Of a DNA stretch of 64,000 nucleotides, positions 50,517-59,178 are shown in pieces. The DNA comes from Mesorhizobium comanense. Its GTDB lineage: Bacteria; Pseudomonadota; Alphaproteobacteria; Rhizobiales; Rhizobiaceae. The number at the start of each line of letters is the position of its first letter. Positions within the stretch are counted from its first letter, which is position 1. A model generated the notes under the pieces. The model saw only the letters and a list, made by a program, of their open reading frames with translations, had not been told where the DNA came from and made no database searches. A program made the translations under genes and the position numbers. The stretch spans positions 62,001 through 126,000 of the forward strand of contig NZ_SCNN01000008.1 of the NCBI RefSeq assembly GCF_005503535.1, written 5' to 3'.

Positions 50517-51023
50517 TCAGGCCTGCCGCAATAAGAGCATTCGCCGCAGCACGTCGCTTTTGAGGACGAAATGCTGGAACAGCGCTCCGGCCGTGTGCAG
50601 CAGCACGACATAGAGCAGGATATCCTTGCCCAGCACATGCACCCGCCCTGCTCCCGGCACGTTCAGGAACCACGCGGCCATACCCGAGAGCGGTACGATG
50701 AAGATCAGGGCGTAGATGACGAGATGCGTCGCCTTGGCCAGCAATTGCAGGGCGGGGTGTTCCATGCCGGACACCGGCGGAACACCGATCGTCACGCGCA
50801 GCCGCAGCCGCCAGCAGGCGAGGACAAGGACCGCAAGGCCAAGCACGACATGCATATAGGCCATGGGGACATCGCTCCCGGCAGCCTCCTGCCCCCGGCG
50901 GAAAGCGCGCCACACATGCTCCATTCCGTCATGCGCCAGGAACTGCACGAGAATCAGCAGCGCGATGCTCCAGTGCAGCACGACCTGGGTTTTCGAGTAG
51001 GTCGTTGCGCCTGTGTCAGGCAT
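50517..51023 (-). CDS. Cytochrome b561 family protein
   Basis: The product is 168 residues with four hydrophobic helices (VVLHWSIALLILVQFLAHDG, AYMHVVLGLAVLVLACWRL, ALQLLAKATHLVIYALIFIVPLSGMAAWFL, KDILLYVVLLHTAGALFQHFVLK). His residues in HWS, MHVVLG, THLVIY and HTAGALFQH match the haem ligands of the bacterial b561 family. It probably passes electrons between quinone and an unknown acceptor. It is separate from the CreA gene by 62 bp. Confidence 0.9.
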   Translation of the reverse strand: MPDTGATTYSKTQVVLHWSIALLILVQFLAHDGMEHVWRAFRRGQEAAGSDVPMAYMHVVLGLAVLVLACWRLRLRVTIGVPPVSGMEHPALQLLAKATHLVIYALIFIVPLSGMAAWFLNVPGAGRVHVLGKDILLYVVLLHTAGALFQHFVLKSDVLRRMLLLRQA

Positions 51024-51223
51024 GACGTTGCTCCACCATATCGCTGCCGTGGGCGAGAAAACGCGGTTTGGGCTTACAGAGCGGATTTTGATGACGACAT
51101 CATGGCTGGTTGCGGCAAGACGGCATCTTTGCGCGCACCCGGTCGAACCGCTAAGACTGTTCGCTGAACCGGCCAGTTTGCGGCCGAACCGGCACCCACG
51201 GACTTCATGGCGGACTTCAATTG

Positions 51224-51802
51224 ATGATGCGTTCTATTCTTGTCGGCATTCTCGTCCTGATGGCGGCCGGCATCGGCTGGCTGACCTTCAACTTTTATCA
51301 GGAGCGTTACAGCGGCGAACCCTTCGGCGCGCCCTTCACGCTGGTCGACCAGAACGGCGCACCGATCACCGAGGCCGCCTTCAGGGCTCAGCCCAGCGTC
51401 GTCTTCTTCGGTTTCACCCACTGCCCGGAAGTGTGCCCGACCACACTTTTCGAACTCTCGGGCTGGCTGAAGACGCTGGGCGACGACGGCAAGAACCTGC
51501 ATGCCTATTTCGTCTCCATCGATCCCGCACGCGACACGCCTGAGGTCATGAAGGCCTATGTCAGCAATTTCTCCGACCGCATCACCGGCATATCGGGCGA
51601 CCCGGACAAGGTGTATGCCATGGCCAAGTCCTTCGGCATCTATTGGAAGAAGGTCGATACCGGCGACGGCGACTACACGATGGACCACACCGCCTCGGTG
51701 CTGCTGCTCAACGGCAAGGGCGACTTTGCCGGCACCATCGCCTACGGCGAAAGCGCCAGCACCGCCGTGGAGAAGCTGAAGCGCCTTGCCGCCAAAGGCT
51801 GA
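51224..51802 (+). CDS. SCO1/SenC family copper chaperone
   Basis: The product is 192 residues with an N-terminal membrane anchor (SILVGILVLMAAGIGWLTF) and a thioredoxin-like domain. The copper site CPEVCP carries Cys67 and Cys71, and His154 in MDHTASVLL is the third ligand; FTLVDQNGAP and FVSIDPARDTPEVMKAY match the family. SCO proteins deliver copper to cytochrome c oxidase CuA. Two adjacent Met (51224, 51227) and a TTG are possible starts. The stop is 12 bp before prmA, so they may be co-transcribed. Confidence 0.92.
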   Translation: MMRSILVGILVLMAAGIGWLTFNFYQERYSGEPFGAPFTLVDQNGAPITEAAFRAQPSVVFFGFTHCPEVCPTTLFELSGWLKTLGDDGKNLHAYFVSIDPARDTPEVMKAYVSNFSDRITGISGDPDKVYAMAKSFGIYWKKVDTGDGDYTMDHTASVLLLNGKGDFAGTIAYGESASTAVEKLKRLAAKG

Positions 51803-51814
51803 TAAAGAATCCAC

Positions 51815-52687
51815 ATGACCCAGACGCGGCTCCACTTCACCACCGGAAAGATCGAGGCCGAACGCATCTTCGCGGCGCTTGAAACCGCCTTTGAAGATGA
51901 CGGCCTGCCGATCGCCGTGCTGGAGGTCGACGAGGACCTGGATATCCACGAAGTCTCCCTCTATGCCGATGGCGACGTCGATGCGGTGGAAGCGCGGGTG
52001 ATGGACATCCTCGCCGGCCTTTCCCTGTCGAGGCCGGTCGAGCGTGAGGCGCTGCCCGACATCGATTGGGTGGCGCGCTCGCTGGAGGGTTTGAAACCGG
52101 TGCGCGCCGGCCGTTTTTTCGTCCATGGCGCGCATGACCGCAGGAAGCGCCACAGCGGCGAACTCGCCATCGAGATCGAGGCAGGCCTTGCCTTCGGCAC
52201 CGGCCATCACGGCACCACGGCGGGTTGCCTGGAAATGCTGGAGAAAGTCGTGCGGCGCGAACGTCCGCGCAACGCGCTCGACCTCGGTACCGGCAGCGCC
52301 GTGCTGGCGATCGCGGTCGCCAAGCTCGCCCATATTCCGGTGCTTGCCACCGACATCGATCCCGTGGCAGTGCGTGTCGCGGCCGCCAATGCGCGGCTCA
52401 ATCATGTGAAGGCCTTGATCGAGACGGTGACAGCGCCGGGCTTCCACCATCCGATCTTTGCCAGGCGCGCGCCCTTCGACCTCATCGTCGCCAACATATT
52501 GGCGCGGCCGCTGATGCGCCTGGCGCCGCAAATGGCGGCTCATGTCGCGCTCGGCGGCTCGATCGTGCTGTCAGGCATCCTCGACCGACAGCGCGACGCC
52601 GTCGTCTCGGCCTATGTCGGCCAGAATTTCCGCCACGTGCGCACGCTGCACCGTGAAGGCTGGGTGACGATCCATCTCAAGCATTAA
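51815..52687 (+). CDS. prmA: Ribosomal protein L11 methyltransferase
   Basis: The product is 290 residues and matches PrmA throughout: an N-terminal substrate-recognition domain and the SAM-binding core with [18 protein letters not shown], the motif [37 protein letters not shown] and the catalytic [16 protein letters not shown]. It trimethylates lysines of ribosomal protein L11. It follows a SCO-family gene by 12 bp. The reading continues to TAA at 52685-52687. Confidence 0.94.
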   Translation: MTQTRLHFTTGKIEAERIFAALETAFEDDGLPIAVLEVDEDLDIHEVSLYADGDVDAVEARVMDILAGLSLSRPVEREALPDIDWVARSLEGLKPVRAGRFFVHGAHDRRKRHSGELAIEIEAGLAFGTGHHGTTAGCLEMLEKVVRRERPRNALDLGTGSAVLAIAVAKLAHIPVLATDIDPVAVRVAAANARLNHVKALIETVTAPGFHHPIFARRAPFDLIVANILARPLMRLAPQMAAHVALGGSIVLSGILDRQRDAVVSAYVGQNFRHVRTLHREGWVTIHLKH

Positions 52688-52731
52688 AGCCTGATCAGGT
52701 GTCTGCCGCGGCATAGCCGCAATAATCTCCA

Positions 52732-52781
52732 AAGCCGGATCAAAGCCGGCTTCGACAAATCACCTTGATCCTTGCCGGCTT
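52732..52781. terminator. Weak terminator between prmA and the RiPP-like gene
   Basis: The sequence AAGCCGGATCAA (52732-52743) can pair with TTGATC...GCCGGCT (52765-52780) with a 3-nt bulge. It lies between convergent genes. Imperfect pairing makes the call tentative. Confidence 0.35.
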
Positions 52782-52875
52782 AGATTGGCTTGCAGAGAGA
52801 AGGAGTTGGACACGCAACCACCTTCGACAGCTTCTCTCGCTTGACAAGTTTCGGCGGCAGATAAGTCTTCTTCAT
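52780..52875 (-). CDS. Putative RiPP precursor peptide
   Basis: A 31-residue peptide (or 35 residues from an ATG at 52887) reads MKKTYLPPKLVKREKLSKVV then ACPTPSLCKPI. The first part matches the Y-x2-P-x-L-V-K leader motif recognised by RRE domains in lasso and related RiPP pathways, and the short tail has two Cys separated by five residues. A GGGGA sequence stands 6 nt before the ATG at 52875, and a strong promoter (TTGACA-N16-GACAAT) lies upstream. No maturase, protease or exporter gene is nearby. The core lacks the G1/D-E8 pattern of lasso peptides, so the product class is open. Prediction rests on motif and expression signals. Confidence 0.6.
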   Translation of the reverse strand: MKKTYLPPKLVKREKLSKVVACPTPSLCKPI

Positions 52876-52906
52876 CAGAATCCCCATTTCCCCCTCAAGC
52901 GGCAAG

Positions 52907-52934
52907 ATTGTCTGCTCCCTGCAAAAATTGTCAA
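52907..52934 (-). promoter_or_regulatory. Sigma70-type promoter of the RiPP-like gene
   Basis: On the minus strand TTGACA (52934-52929) and GACAAT (52912-52907) are separated by 16 bp. The -35 element is perfect and the -10 element has four of six consensus bases. The predicted transcript starts about 52900, giving a very short leader before the ribosome site. Confidence 0.65.
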
Positions 52935-53086
52935 TCGGCACGGCCGGACTGGGCTTGGCGGACCTGAAGCTGTTGCAGATTACGACCGCACGAAGCGCAT
53001 CTGGCGCGCAGGAGACAATCTCCAGCGCCAAGTTTGCGCGACGCAGCGGACCCTTGTCCGCCACGCCGCTCGCTGTTCCCCAAAAC

Positions 53087-56000
53087 CTAGAACTTGATGC
53101 CCAGATTGACCTTGAAGCCATTGTCGAAGGCATCCGGCCCGAACTGTCCCGCATAGGACAGGCCGAGCGTGGCGTTGCGCGCCAGCTGCACGTCGAAGCC
53201 GGCCTCGACCAACATCGCATCCCTGGCGATCGGCACGCCGGCGATGGTGAAATTGTCGCCGCCGGCGAAGGCGAAGGTCGACAGCGGCGTCACGTCGCCA
53301 TAGGCATGACGCCAGCCGAACATGCCGCGCGCGGTCGCCGCCACGCCGCCGATGGTGATGTCGGTGGAGGCGCGCACGCCAAAGGTGGTGAAGGTCGCGT
53401 CGGTGCTTGAACTGCCGCTGGTCAGCGCCGCGGCGCCGCCTGTCTCGGTGAAGCCGTCCGTATGCAGGTTCACGTAAGCAAGGTTGGCGAAGGGCTCGAA
53501 GGCGAACGGCCCGGCATCGGTCTTGTAGGCCAGTTCGCCGAAAGCCTGCGCCGTCCCGCCATCGTAATCGGCCGACAGGTGGTCGCTGAAGCCCTGGAAA
53601 GCGACCGAACGCGAGGTCGAGATGCGGTTCCAGCTGTAAGCGGCACCGGTGCGGAAGGCGATCGCCCCCCAATTGGTCCCGCCATAGAGGCCGAGGTGGT
53701 AATTGTCGCTGTCGCCCGATGAGTTCCGGTCGTCGGCGTTGAAGCTGGTGCGGCTGTAGCCGCCGATCATGCCGATCCGCCAGTCGCCGACCATACCGTC
53801 CGCTCCTGCCAGCAGGCCGCCCGTGTTGCGGTCGAAGGCTGCCGCATTGCCGTCGCTGTCCGTGCCGCCCCAGGAACCGAAGCCTTGCGTCCAGAAGGCG
53901 AAGCGGTCCGTGTCGGCCGCGACCGGCTGAACGCCGTCCTCGCCATAGGCCATGACCGGCAGTGAAGCGGTCTTGCCGCTGTCGCCGAAGGCGGCGCGCA
54001 GGCGCGCCGTCACCGCGTCCTGCAGGAAGTGGCTGTCCTGAAGGAGCATGCCCTTGGCCGAGGCGTGGATTTCACCCGAGAGCTGGTCGAATGCGGCCTG
54101 CGCCGCCGCATCGTCGGGCAAGGCGAGGATCGCGGTGATCAAGGCGCTGCTGGCGGCGCTGTCCAGTCCCTCGCCCGTCGCGATCTGGTTCGGCGTCTGG
54201 CCTGCCGAACCGAAGCTCTTGCTCTTGATGACGTCGACATAGACGTTGTTCGCGTCCTTATCGAGAGAGAGACTGAGGAAGTTGGAAATCCCCGGGTCGG
54301 AGTCGAGCGTGAATTGACCGGTGACACCGCCTGTCGCCGACAGCACGGTATAATGCGAACCCACCGTATAGGCGGTGGCATCGAGCTTGGTGACGGTCAG
54401 CCCGGCGCCGGAGGTGATGGTGGCGGTGCCCGACGCGTCGATCAGGTCGGAAGTGCTGGTGGACGCCAGTTCCACCGCATAGGTCGAGCCAGCGGCAAAG
54501 CTGGCATTGCCGGTCACGGTAAGCGTGCCGATCGCATTCTTGCCGGGCGCGACCGTGCCATTGGCCACGAGGCCGCCGATCGTGCCGTTGCCGCCGAGCT
54601 CGGCGCCGCTGTCGACAGTGACGACGGAAGCGCCGACATCGCCCGTCACCAGCAGCGTGCCCGTCTTGACCTCGGTCGCGCCGGAGAACGTGCTGCTGTC
54701 ACCGGAGAGTTCGAAGGTTCCGCTTCCGGTCTTGATGAGGCCGCCAGAGCCAGACAGGCCGCCCGAGAACACGGTCGACTTGTCATTGCCGCCGGTCGTC
54801 AATGTCGCCGACCCGGTGGTGACCGAGCCCGCGCCGGCGAGTGAACCGATCTCCTGGCTGAAATTGTTCAGCGCGAGCGTCGCGCCGGTTTCGACCGTAT
54901 AGGCGCTGTTCTTGCTGAAGATGTTGGCGCTGCCCGCCTTGAGCGTGCCCTGCGCGACATCGGTGGCCGTGGAATAGGTGTTGTTGTTGGCAAAGCCGCT
55001 TACCGTCAGCGTTCCGGTGCCCGTCTTGGTGAACGTCCCGGTCGGCGTGTCGTTGTCGCCCATGCTGGCGCTGGTGGCGACGTCGAACCCCTGGGTGTCG
55101 ATCGTCCCGCCCGTGGGGCCGAACAGGAAGGAGACATTGGCTAGGCTGAGGCTCGCGCCCGCCTGCAGGGTGCCGCCGTTCAGCGTGATCGGGCCTGAAC
55201 CCAGCGCATCGCCGACGGTGACCTGGATCGTTCCCCCGTTGATCACCGCACCGCCGATGTCATTGTGGTTCGTCAGGACGAGTGTGCCCGCCCCGGCTTT
55301 GAAGATCGGCGCGGGATCGCTCACATTGGTGATCACGCCGGAATAGGTAGCCGTCCCGGTGCCAACATGGATGGTCTCGCCAATGTCGACATTGAGGGCG
55401 TTGTCGATCGTGATGCCGTCCTGGATGTCGATGGTCGTCTGGTTATAGGCATTGAGCGGTCCCGTTCCCAGCGCGCTGTTGTTGCCGAGGCTGAGTGTGC
55501 CGCCATAGAGATTGGTGCCTCCGGTATAGGAACTCGCCCCGGTGAGCGTCAGCGTGCCCGCTCCCACCTTGTTGATCGACAGGGGGCCGTCTTGTTCCTG
55601 GATCTGGCCGTTGAGCGTTGTGCTGGTGCCGAGCGCACCGATCTCGAAGGTTCCGGATGAGGCACCCGTTCCAGAGTAGGTCAAGGCACCCGATCCCTCG
55701 ACGGAACCCAGGGATAGCGTGCCGAACCCCGAAAAGCCGATAGAACCACCATTTAGGACGAATTTCGCGTTCGCGCCCGAGGCGGTATTAGCCGAATAGA
55801 AAGCGACGCCGCCGTAGGCATTGATGGTATAGACGACGTTGCTGCCGGCGTCATCGTCCCGGAAGTTTATGAATGATCCCGCCGAGCTACTGGAGTCGCC
55901 GGTGACGGTGAAGTTCTGGGTCACGCCGGACGTGTTAATCACGCCGCCATAGATATTCAGATAGGCCGTGTTGGAGACGTTCACCGTATAGGCGCTGCCC

Positions 56001-56269
56001 GGGTCGTTGAACGTTACCGAACCGGCCTGGAAATAGCCGGCCGGGTAGGGTGTATCGAGGTTGACCGTCGTCGTGCTGGCCCCGGATCCGAAGATCACCG
56101 GGGCGATAATCGAATTCGGCGCGGTGCCACCGGTCCAGTTGGTCCCCACCGTATAGTCCGAGCTCGTCGCGCCTGTCCATTGCTGTGCCGCGGCCGGCGT
56201 GGCAAGCAATGCCAGCCCGGCCAGTGCCGTGCCCACCAACAGGCTCCGCCGCCTCGCGCTGTGGCTCAT
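53087..56269 (-). CDS. Autotransporter outer-membrane protein with beta-repeat passenger
   Basis: The product is 1060 residues from ATG 56269 (longer versions to 56302 or 56416 are open). The signal peptide is SHSARRRSLLVGTALAGLALLATPAAAQQ. The passenger has autotransporter-associated beta-strand repeats (GAGTLTLTGASSYTGGTNLYGGTLSLGNN and similar GTLTVTG/GTFELSG units) over about residues 30-760. The C-terminal 260 residues are a beta-barrel translocator (DRFAFWTQGFGSWGGTDSDGNA... NATLGLSYAGQFGPDAFDNGFKVNLGIKF, ending in Phe). Type V secretion to the surface; probable adhesin. AGGTGG lies 7 bp before ATG 56269. Confidence 0.9.
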   Translation of the reverse strand: MSHSARRRSLLVGTALAGLALLATPAAAQQWTGATSSDYTVGTNWTGGTAPNSIIAPVIFGSGASTTTVNLDTPYPAGYFQAGSVTFNDPGSAYTVNVSNTAYLNIYGGVINTSGVTQNFTVTGDSSSSAGSFINFRDDDAGSNVVYTINAYGGVAFYSANTASGANAKFVLNGGSIGFSGFGTLSLGSVEGSGALTYSGTGASSGTFEIGALGTSTTLNGQIQEQDGPLSINKVGAGTLTLTGASSYTGGTNLYGGTLSLGNNSALGTGPLNAYNQTTIDIQDGITIDNALNVDIGETIHVGTGTATYSGVITNVSDPAPIFKAGAGTLVLTNHNDIGGAVINGGTIQVTVGDALGSGPITLNGGTLQAGASLSLANVSFLFGPTGGTIDTQGFDVATSASMGDNDTPTGTFTKTGTGTLTVSGFANNNTYSTATDVAQGTLKAGSANIFSKNSAYTVETGATLALNNFSQEIGSLAGAGSVTTGSATLTTGGNDKSTVFSGGLSGSGGLIKTGSGTFELSGDSSTFSGATEVKTGTLLVTGDVGASVVTVDSGAELGGNGTIGGLVANGTVAPGKNAIGTLTVTGNASFAAGSTYAVELASTSTSDLIDASGTATITSGAGLTVTKLDATAYTVGSHYTVLSATGGVTGQFTLDSDPGISNFLSLSLDKDANNVYVDVIKSKSFGSAGQTPNQIATGEGLDSAASSALITAILALPDDAAAQAAFDQLSGEIHASAKGMLLQDSHFLQDAVTARLRAAFGDSGKTASLPVMAYGEDGVQPVAADTDRFAFWTQGFGSWGGTDSDGNAAAFDRNTGGLLAGADGMVGDWRIGMIGGYSRTSFNADDRNSSGDSDNYHLGLYGGTNWGAIAFRTGAAYSWNRISTSRSVAFQGFSDHLSADYDGGTAQAFGELAYKTDAGPFAFEPFANLAYVNLHTDGFTETGGAAALTSGSSSTDATFTTFGVRASTDITIGGVAATARGMFGWRHAYGDVTPLSTFAFAGGDNFTIAGVPIARDAMLVEAGFDVQLARNATLGLSYAGQFGPDAFDNGFKVNLGIKF

Positions 56270-56302
56270 GCAGGTGCCACCTGACATTGTCGAACGGTTC
56301 AT

Positions 56303-56799
56303 ATCTCGCCCCAAATTCCGCGCCCGCCCAACGGGCATACTGGCATTGCTACGATGTTGATCGAATACTGCCGTGACGGTACGCGAGCGAAGCCCACGCT
56401 CGACCGTCCGGATCACTTATCGGGGGTGCGTCAGGCGCGGCCTGACGTCGACTGGCCAAAATGGCCAAGGGTTTCCAATATTCATCTGCGCCCTCCGACA
56501 ACGACTTCGATCGGAAGGCCCCCACCCGTCCGGTCAAACCCAAAGACGCCACACGAATAGCTTGCCGCCCAAATTAGCGCACGCTCAAAAGACAGTGGGA
56601 TTTGACTTTTTCTGATCACAATTGCGCGCCTGCAACACATGCAGCTCCAAGTAAGCCGAGACGTTCGTTCAGGTCAGGACTGGACCATTCCCAAATGGTT
56701 GTCAGCCAGACGGTGCTGTAGCAGGGTTGCGCCCGCTGAAAATCGATTCCGCTTTCAGGACCCATAGGCTACGGTCACGCCGATATCAGGAGGCCCATC
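56303..56799. other. 497-bp intergenic region between autotransporter and pepP
   Basis: The divergent gap has no convincing open frame with a ribosome site. Around 56600 a TTGACT is followed by an A/T-rich run but no clear -10 element on the plus strand. A promoter for the autotransporter probably lies near 56310-56400. I see no repeat or RNA gene. Confidence 0.5.
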
Positions 56800-58644
56800 A
56801 TGTTCCAGACCTTCGACTCCGCGGGCGACCCGGCGGTGGGCAAGCCGCGCGTGGCGCTGTTGCGCCAATGGCTGGCCGCCAATGGTCTCGACGGCTTCAT
56901 CGTTCCCCGCGCCGACGAGCATCAGGGCGAATATGTCGCCGACCGCTCGGCGCGGCTGAAATGGCTGACCGGCTTCAGCGGCTCCGCCGGCGTGGCCATC
57001 GTGCTGGGCGACCGGGCCTTCATCTTCGTCGACGGACGCTACACGCTGCAGGTGCGAAACGAGGTCGATCTCGACATTTTCACGGTCGAAAGCCTGGTCG
57101 ACAACCCACCCGCCGTCTGGCTCAAGGACAATCTCGGCAAGGGCGCGCGGCTGGGCTTCGATCCATGGCTGCACACGATCAGCGAGGTCAAGGCGCTGCA
57201 GGCTTCGGCCGACAAGACCGGAGCGGTGCTCCTACCCCTCGACAAGAACCCGATCGACATCATCTGGAAGGACCAACCGGCCGCGCCCGTGACGCCGGTC
57301 GAATTGCATCCGATCGGCTTCGCCGGCGAACTCGCCAAGGACAAGCTGGCCCGGCTGGCGACCGCGATCGCCAAGGACGGCGCCACCCATGCGGTGCTGA
57401 CCGACCCCTCCTCCATCGCCTGGGCCTTCAACATCCGTGGCGGCGACGTTCCGCACACGCCGCTGGCGCTCGGTTTCGCGATCCTGGCGGCCGATGGCTC
57501 GCATCAGCTGTTCATGGACAAGCGCAAATTCTCGCGTCAGGTCGCCGCCTATCTCACCCAGCTTGCCGATCTGCATGAGCCCGGCGAATTCGAGACGGCG
57601 GTCGCAGCACTCGCCAAGGGCGGTGCGAGGATCGCGCTCGACCCGGTGCTGGCGGCGGACAGGCTGCGCATGCTGGTCGAGGACAATGGCGGCACGGTGG
57701 TCGCGGCCCCGGACCCAGCCCGCATCCCGCGCGCCACCAAGAACCAGGCCGAGATCGCCGGCAGCCGCGCCGCGCATCGCCGCGACGGCGCGGCGGTGGC
57801 CAAACTCCTGTGCTGGCTGGAGCGGCAGAAACCCGGCTCGCTCGACGAGATCGCGGTCGTCACCAGGCTCGAAGAGGTCCGACGGCAGACCGGCGAGGAA
57901 ACGCAGATGCCGCTGCGCGATGTCTCGTTCGACACCATTTCCGGCGCCGGCCCGAACGGCGCCATCATGCATTACCGCGTGTCGCGCGCCACCAGCCGCA
58001 AGCTCAAGGCGGGCGAGCTGTTCCTGCTCGATTCCGGAGCGCAGTATCAGGACGGCACCACCGACATCACACGCACCGTGCCGATCGGCGAGCCGACGCA
58101 GGAGATGCGCGAGCGCTTCACGCTGGTGCTGAAAGGCATGATCGGCATTTCGATGCTGCGTTTCCCCGCCGGCACGCGCGGCTCGGAGATCGACGCCGTC
58201 GCCCGCATGGCGCTGTGGAAGCATGGCTGCGACTTCGCCCATGGCACCGGCCACGGCGTCGGCTCGTATCTGGCCGTGCATGAAGGCCCGCAGCGCATCG
58301 CCCGCACCGGGACGGAGAAGCTGCTGGAGGGCATGATGCTGTCCAACGAGCCCGGCTACTACAAGGAAGGCGCCTACGGCATCCGCATCGAAAACCTCAT
58401 CCTGGTTCAGCCGGCCGAACAGATCGAGGGCGGCGACATCGCCATGCACGGCTTCGAGACGCTGACGCTGGCGCCGATCGATACCAGGCTGGTGCGCACG
58501 GATCTGCTGAACCGTGACGAACTGCACTGGCTGGATGCCTACCACGCCCGCGTGCTGGCCGAGATCGGGCCCATGCTAGACGGCGAGACGCTGGCCTGGC
58601 TCGAAAAGGCGACGGCGCCGCTGCCGCACGACGCCAAGATTTGA
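56800..58644 (+). CDS. pepP: Xaa-Pro aminopeptidase (M24B family)
   Basis: The product is 614 residues with two N-terminal creatinase-like domains (LRQWLAANGLDGFIVPRADEHQGEYVADRSARLKWLTGFSGSAG and a second copy about residues 170-300) and a C-terminal pita-bread catalytic domain. Metal ligands occur in LLDSGAQYQDGTTDITRTVPIG (Asp), GTGHGVGSYLAVHEGP (His), LSNEPGYYKEGAYGIRIENL (Glu) and the final EGGDIAMHGFETLTLAP (Glu). It removes N-terminal residues preceding proline. AGGAGG precedes the ATG. It is probably single and constitutive. Confidence 0.94.
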   Translation: MFQTFDSAGDPAVGKPRVALLRQWLAANGLDGFIVPRADEHQGEYVADRSARLKWLTGFSGSAGVAIVLGDRAFIFVDGRYTLQVRNEVDLDIFTVESLVDNPPAVWLKDNLGKGARLGFDPWLHTISEVKALQASADKTGAVLLPLDKNPIDIIWKDQPAAPVTPVELHPIGFAGELAKDKLARLATAIAKDGATHAVLTDPSSIAWAFNIRGGDVPHTPLALGFAILAADGSHQLFMDKRKFSRQVAAYLTQLADLHEPGEFETAVAALAKGGARIALDPVLAADRLRMLVEDNGGTVVAAPDPARIPRATKNQAEIAGSRAAHRRDGAAVAKLLCWLERQKPGSLDEIAVVTRLEEVRRQTGEETQMPLRDVSFDTISGAGPNGAIMHYRVSRATSRKLKAGELFLLDSGAQYQDGTTDITRTVPIGEPTQEMRERFTLVLKGMIGISMLRFPAGTRGSEIDAVARMALWKHGCDFAHGTGHGVGSYLAVHEGPQRIARTGTEKLLEGMMLSNEPGYYKEGAYGIRIENLILVQPAEQIEGGDIAMHGFETLTLAPIDTRLVRTDLLNRDELHWLDAYHARVLAEIGPMLDGETLAWLEKATAPLPHDAKI

Positions 58645-58668
58645 GGCGGCAGATATTCAGCTTGGAAG

Positions 58669-58852
58669 GCTGCCGCTGCCCCTCATCCGCCTGCCGGCAC
58701 CTTCTCCCCGTATAGTGACGGGGAGAAGGGAGCTGTCGCGACCCTAGGCGCTTTTCGGCAAATGCGAAAATTGGCGAAAGTGTCGATGACGGCGTCTTTC
58801 TCCCCGTCACTATACGGGGAGAAATGCCCGGCAGGGCAACGAGGGGCGGCGC
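58669..58852. repeat. Long palindromic intergenic element / bidirectional terminator
   Basis: The left arm (58669-58730) and right arm (58795-58852) are inverted copies, each containing a hairpin with TCTCCCCG and CGGGGAGA around TATAGTGA or TCACTATA. The centre is about 64 bp. The arms also share gctgcccctcatccg/gaggggcggcgcc ends. It lies between convergent pepP and azlD and would end both transcripts. Confidence 0.85.
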
Positions 58853-58881
58853 CAACATTCGAAACGATCGCGCGGGCAGAA

Positions 58882-59178
58882 TTATCCCACAAACTGCCGC
58901 GCCAGGATCAACACCGCCGCCCCCGCCAGAAACATCGCCATCAGCCCGCCGCGCAGCGAAACCACGGCGGTAACCACCAGTGCCGCCCATTCGGCCGGTC
59001 CGGCATTCAACAGCTCCGGCGCCACCAGGGTCGTCAGCACCGCCGCCGGCACGGCGTTGAGGCCGGCCTCGACGCGCGGATGGATGTTTTCGAAACGCGA
59101 GATGACGAGATGTCCGCCGATACGCGTCAGATAGGTGGCGATCGCGCCGGCGATGATGATCCAGAACGTCGTGCTCAT
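58882..59178 (-). CDS. azlD: AzlD family branched-chain amino acid transporter subunit
   Basis: The product is 98 residues with three membrane helices (MSTTFWIIIAGAIATYLTRI, AVPAAVLTTLVAPELLN, WAALVVTAVVSLRGGLMAMFLAGAAVLIL). The start ATYLTRIGGHLVISRFE is typical of AzlD, the small partner of AzlC. Its ATG overlaps the azlC stop by 4 bp, so the two are translationally coupled and form the exporter. Confidence 0.9.
   Translation of the reverse strand: MSTTFWIIIAGAIATYLTRIGGHLVISRFENIHPRVEAGLNAVPAAVLTTLVAPELLNAGPAEWAALVVTAVVSLRGGLMAMFLAGAAVLILARQFVG

Noticed and set aside
52780..52887. Lasso peptide assignment for the small precursor
   Set aside because: The tail has no Gly/Cys at core position 1 with Asp/Glu at 7-9, and no B/C enzymes are near; only the leader resemblance is kept.
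58669..58852. Insertion sequence ends
   Set aside because: The inverted arms enclose only about 64 bp with no transposase and no visible target duplication; more likely a palindromic element or terminator.
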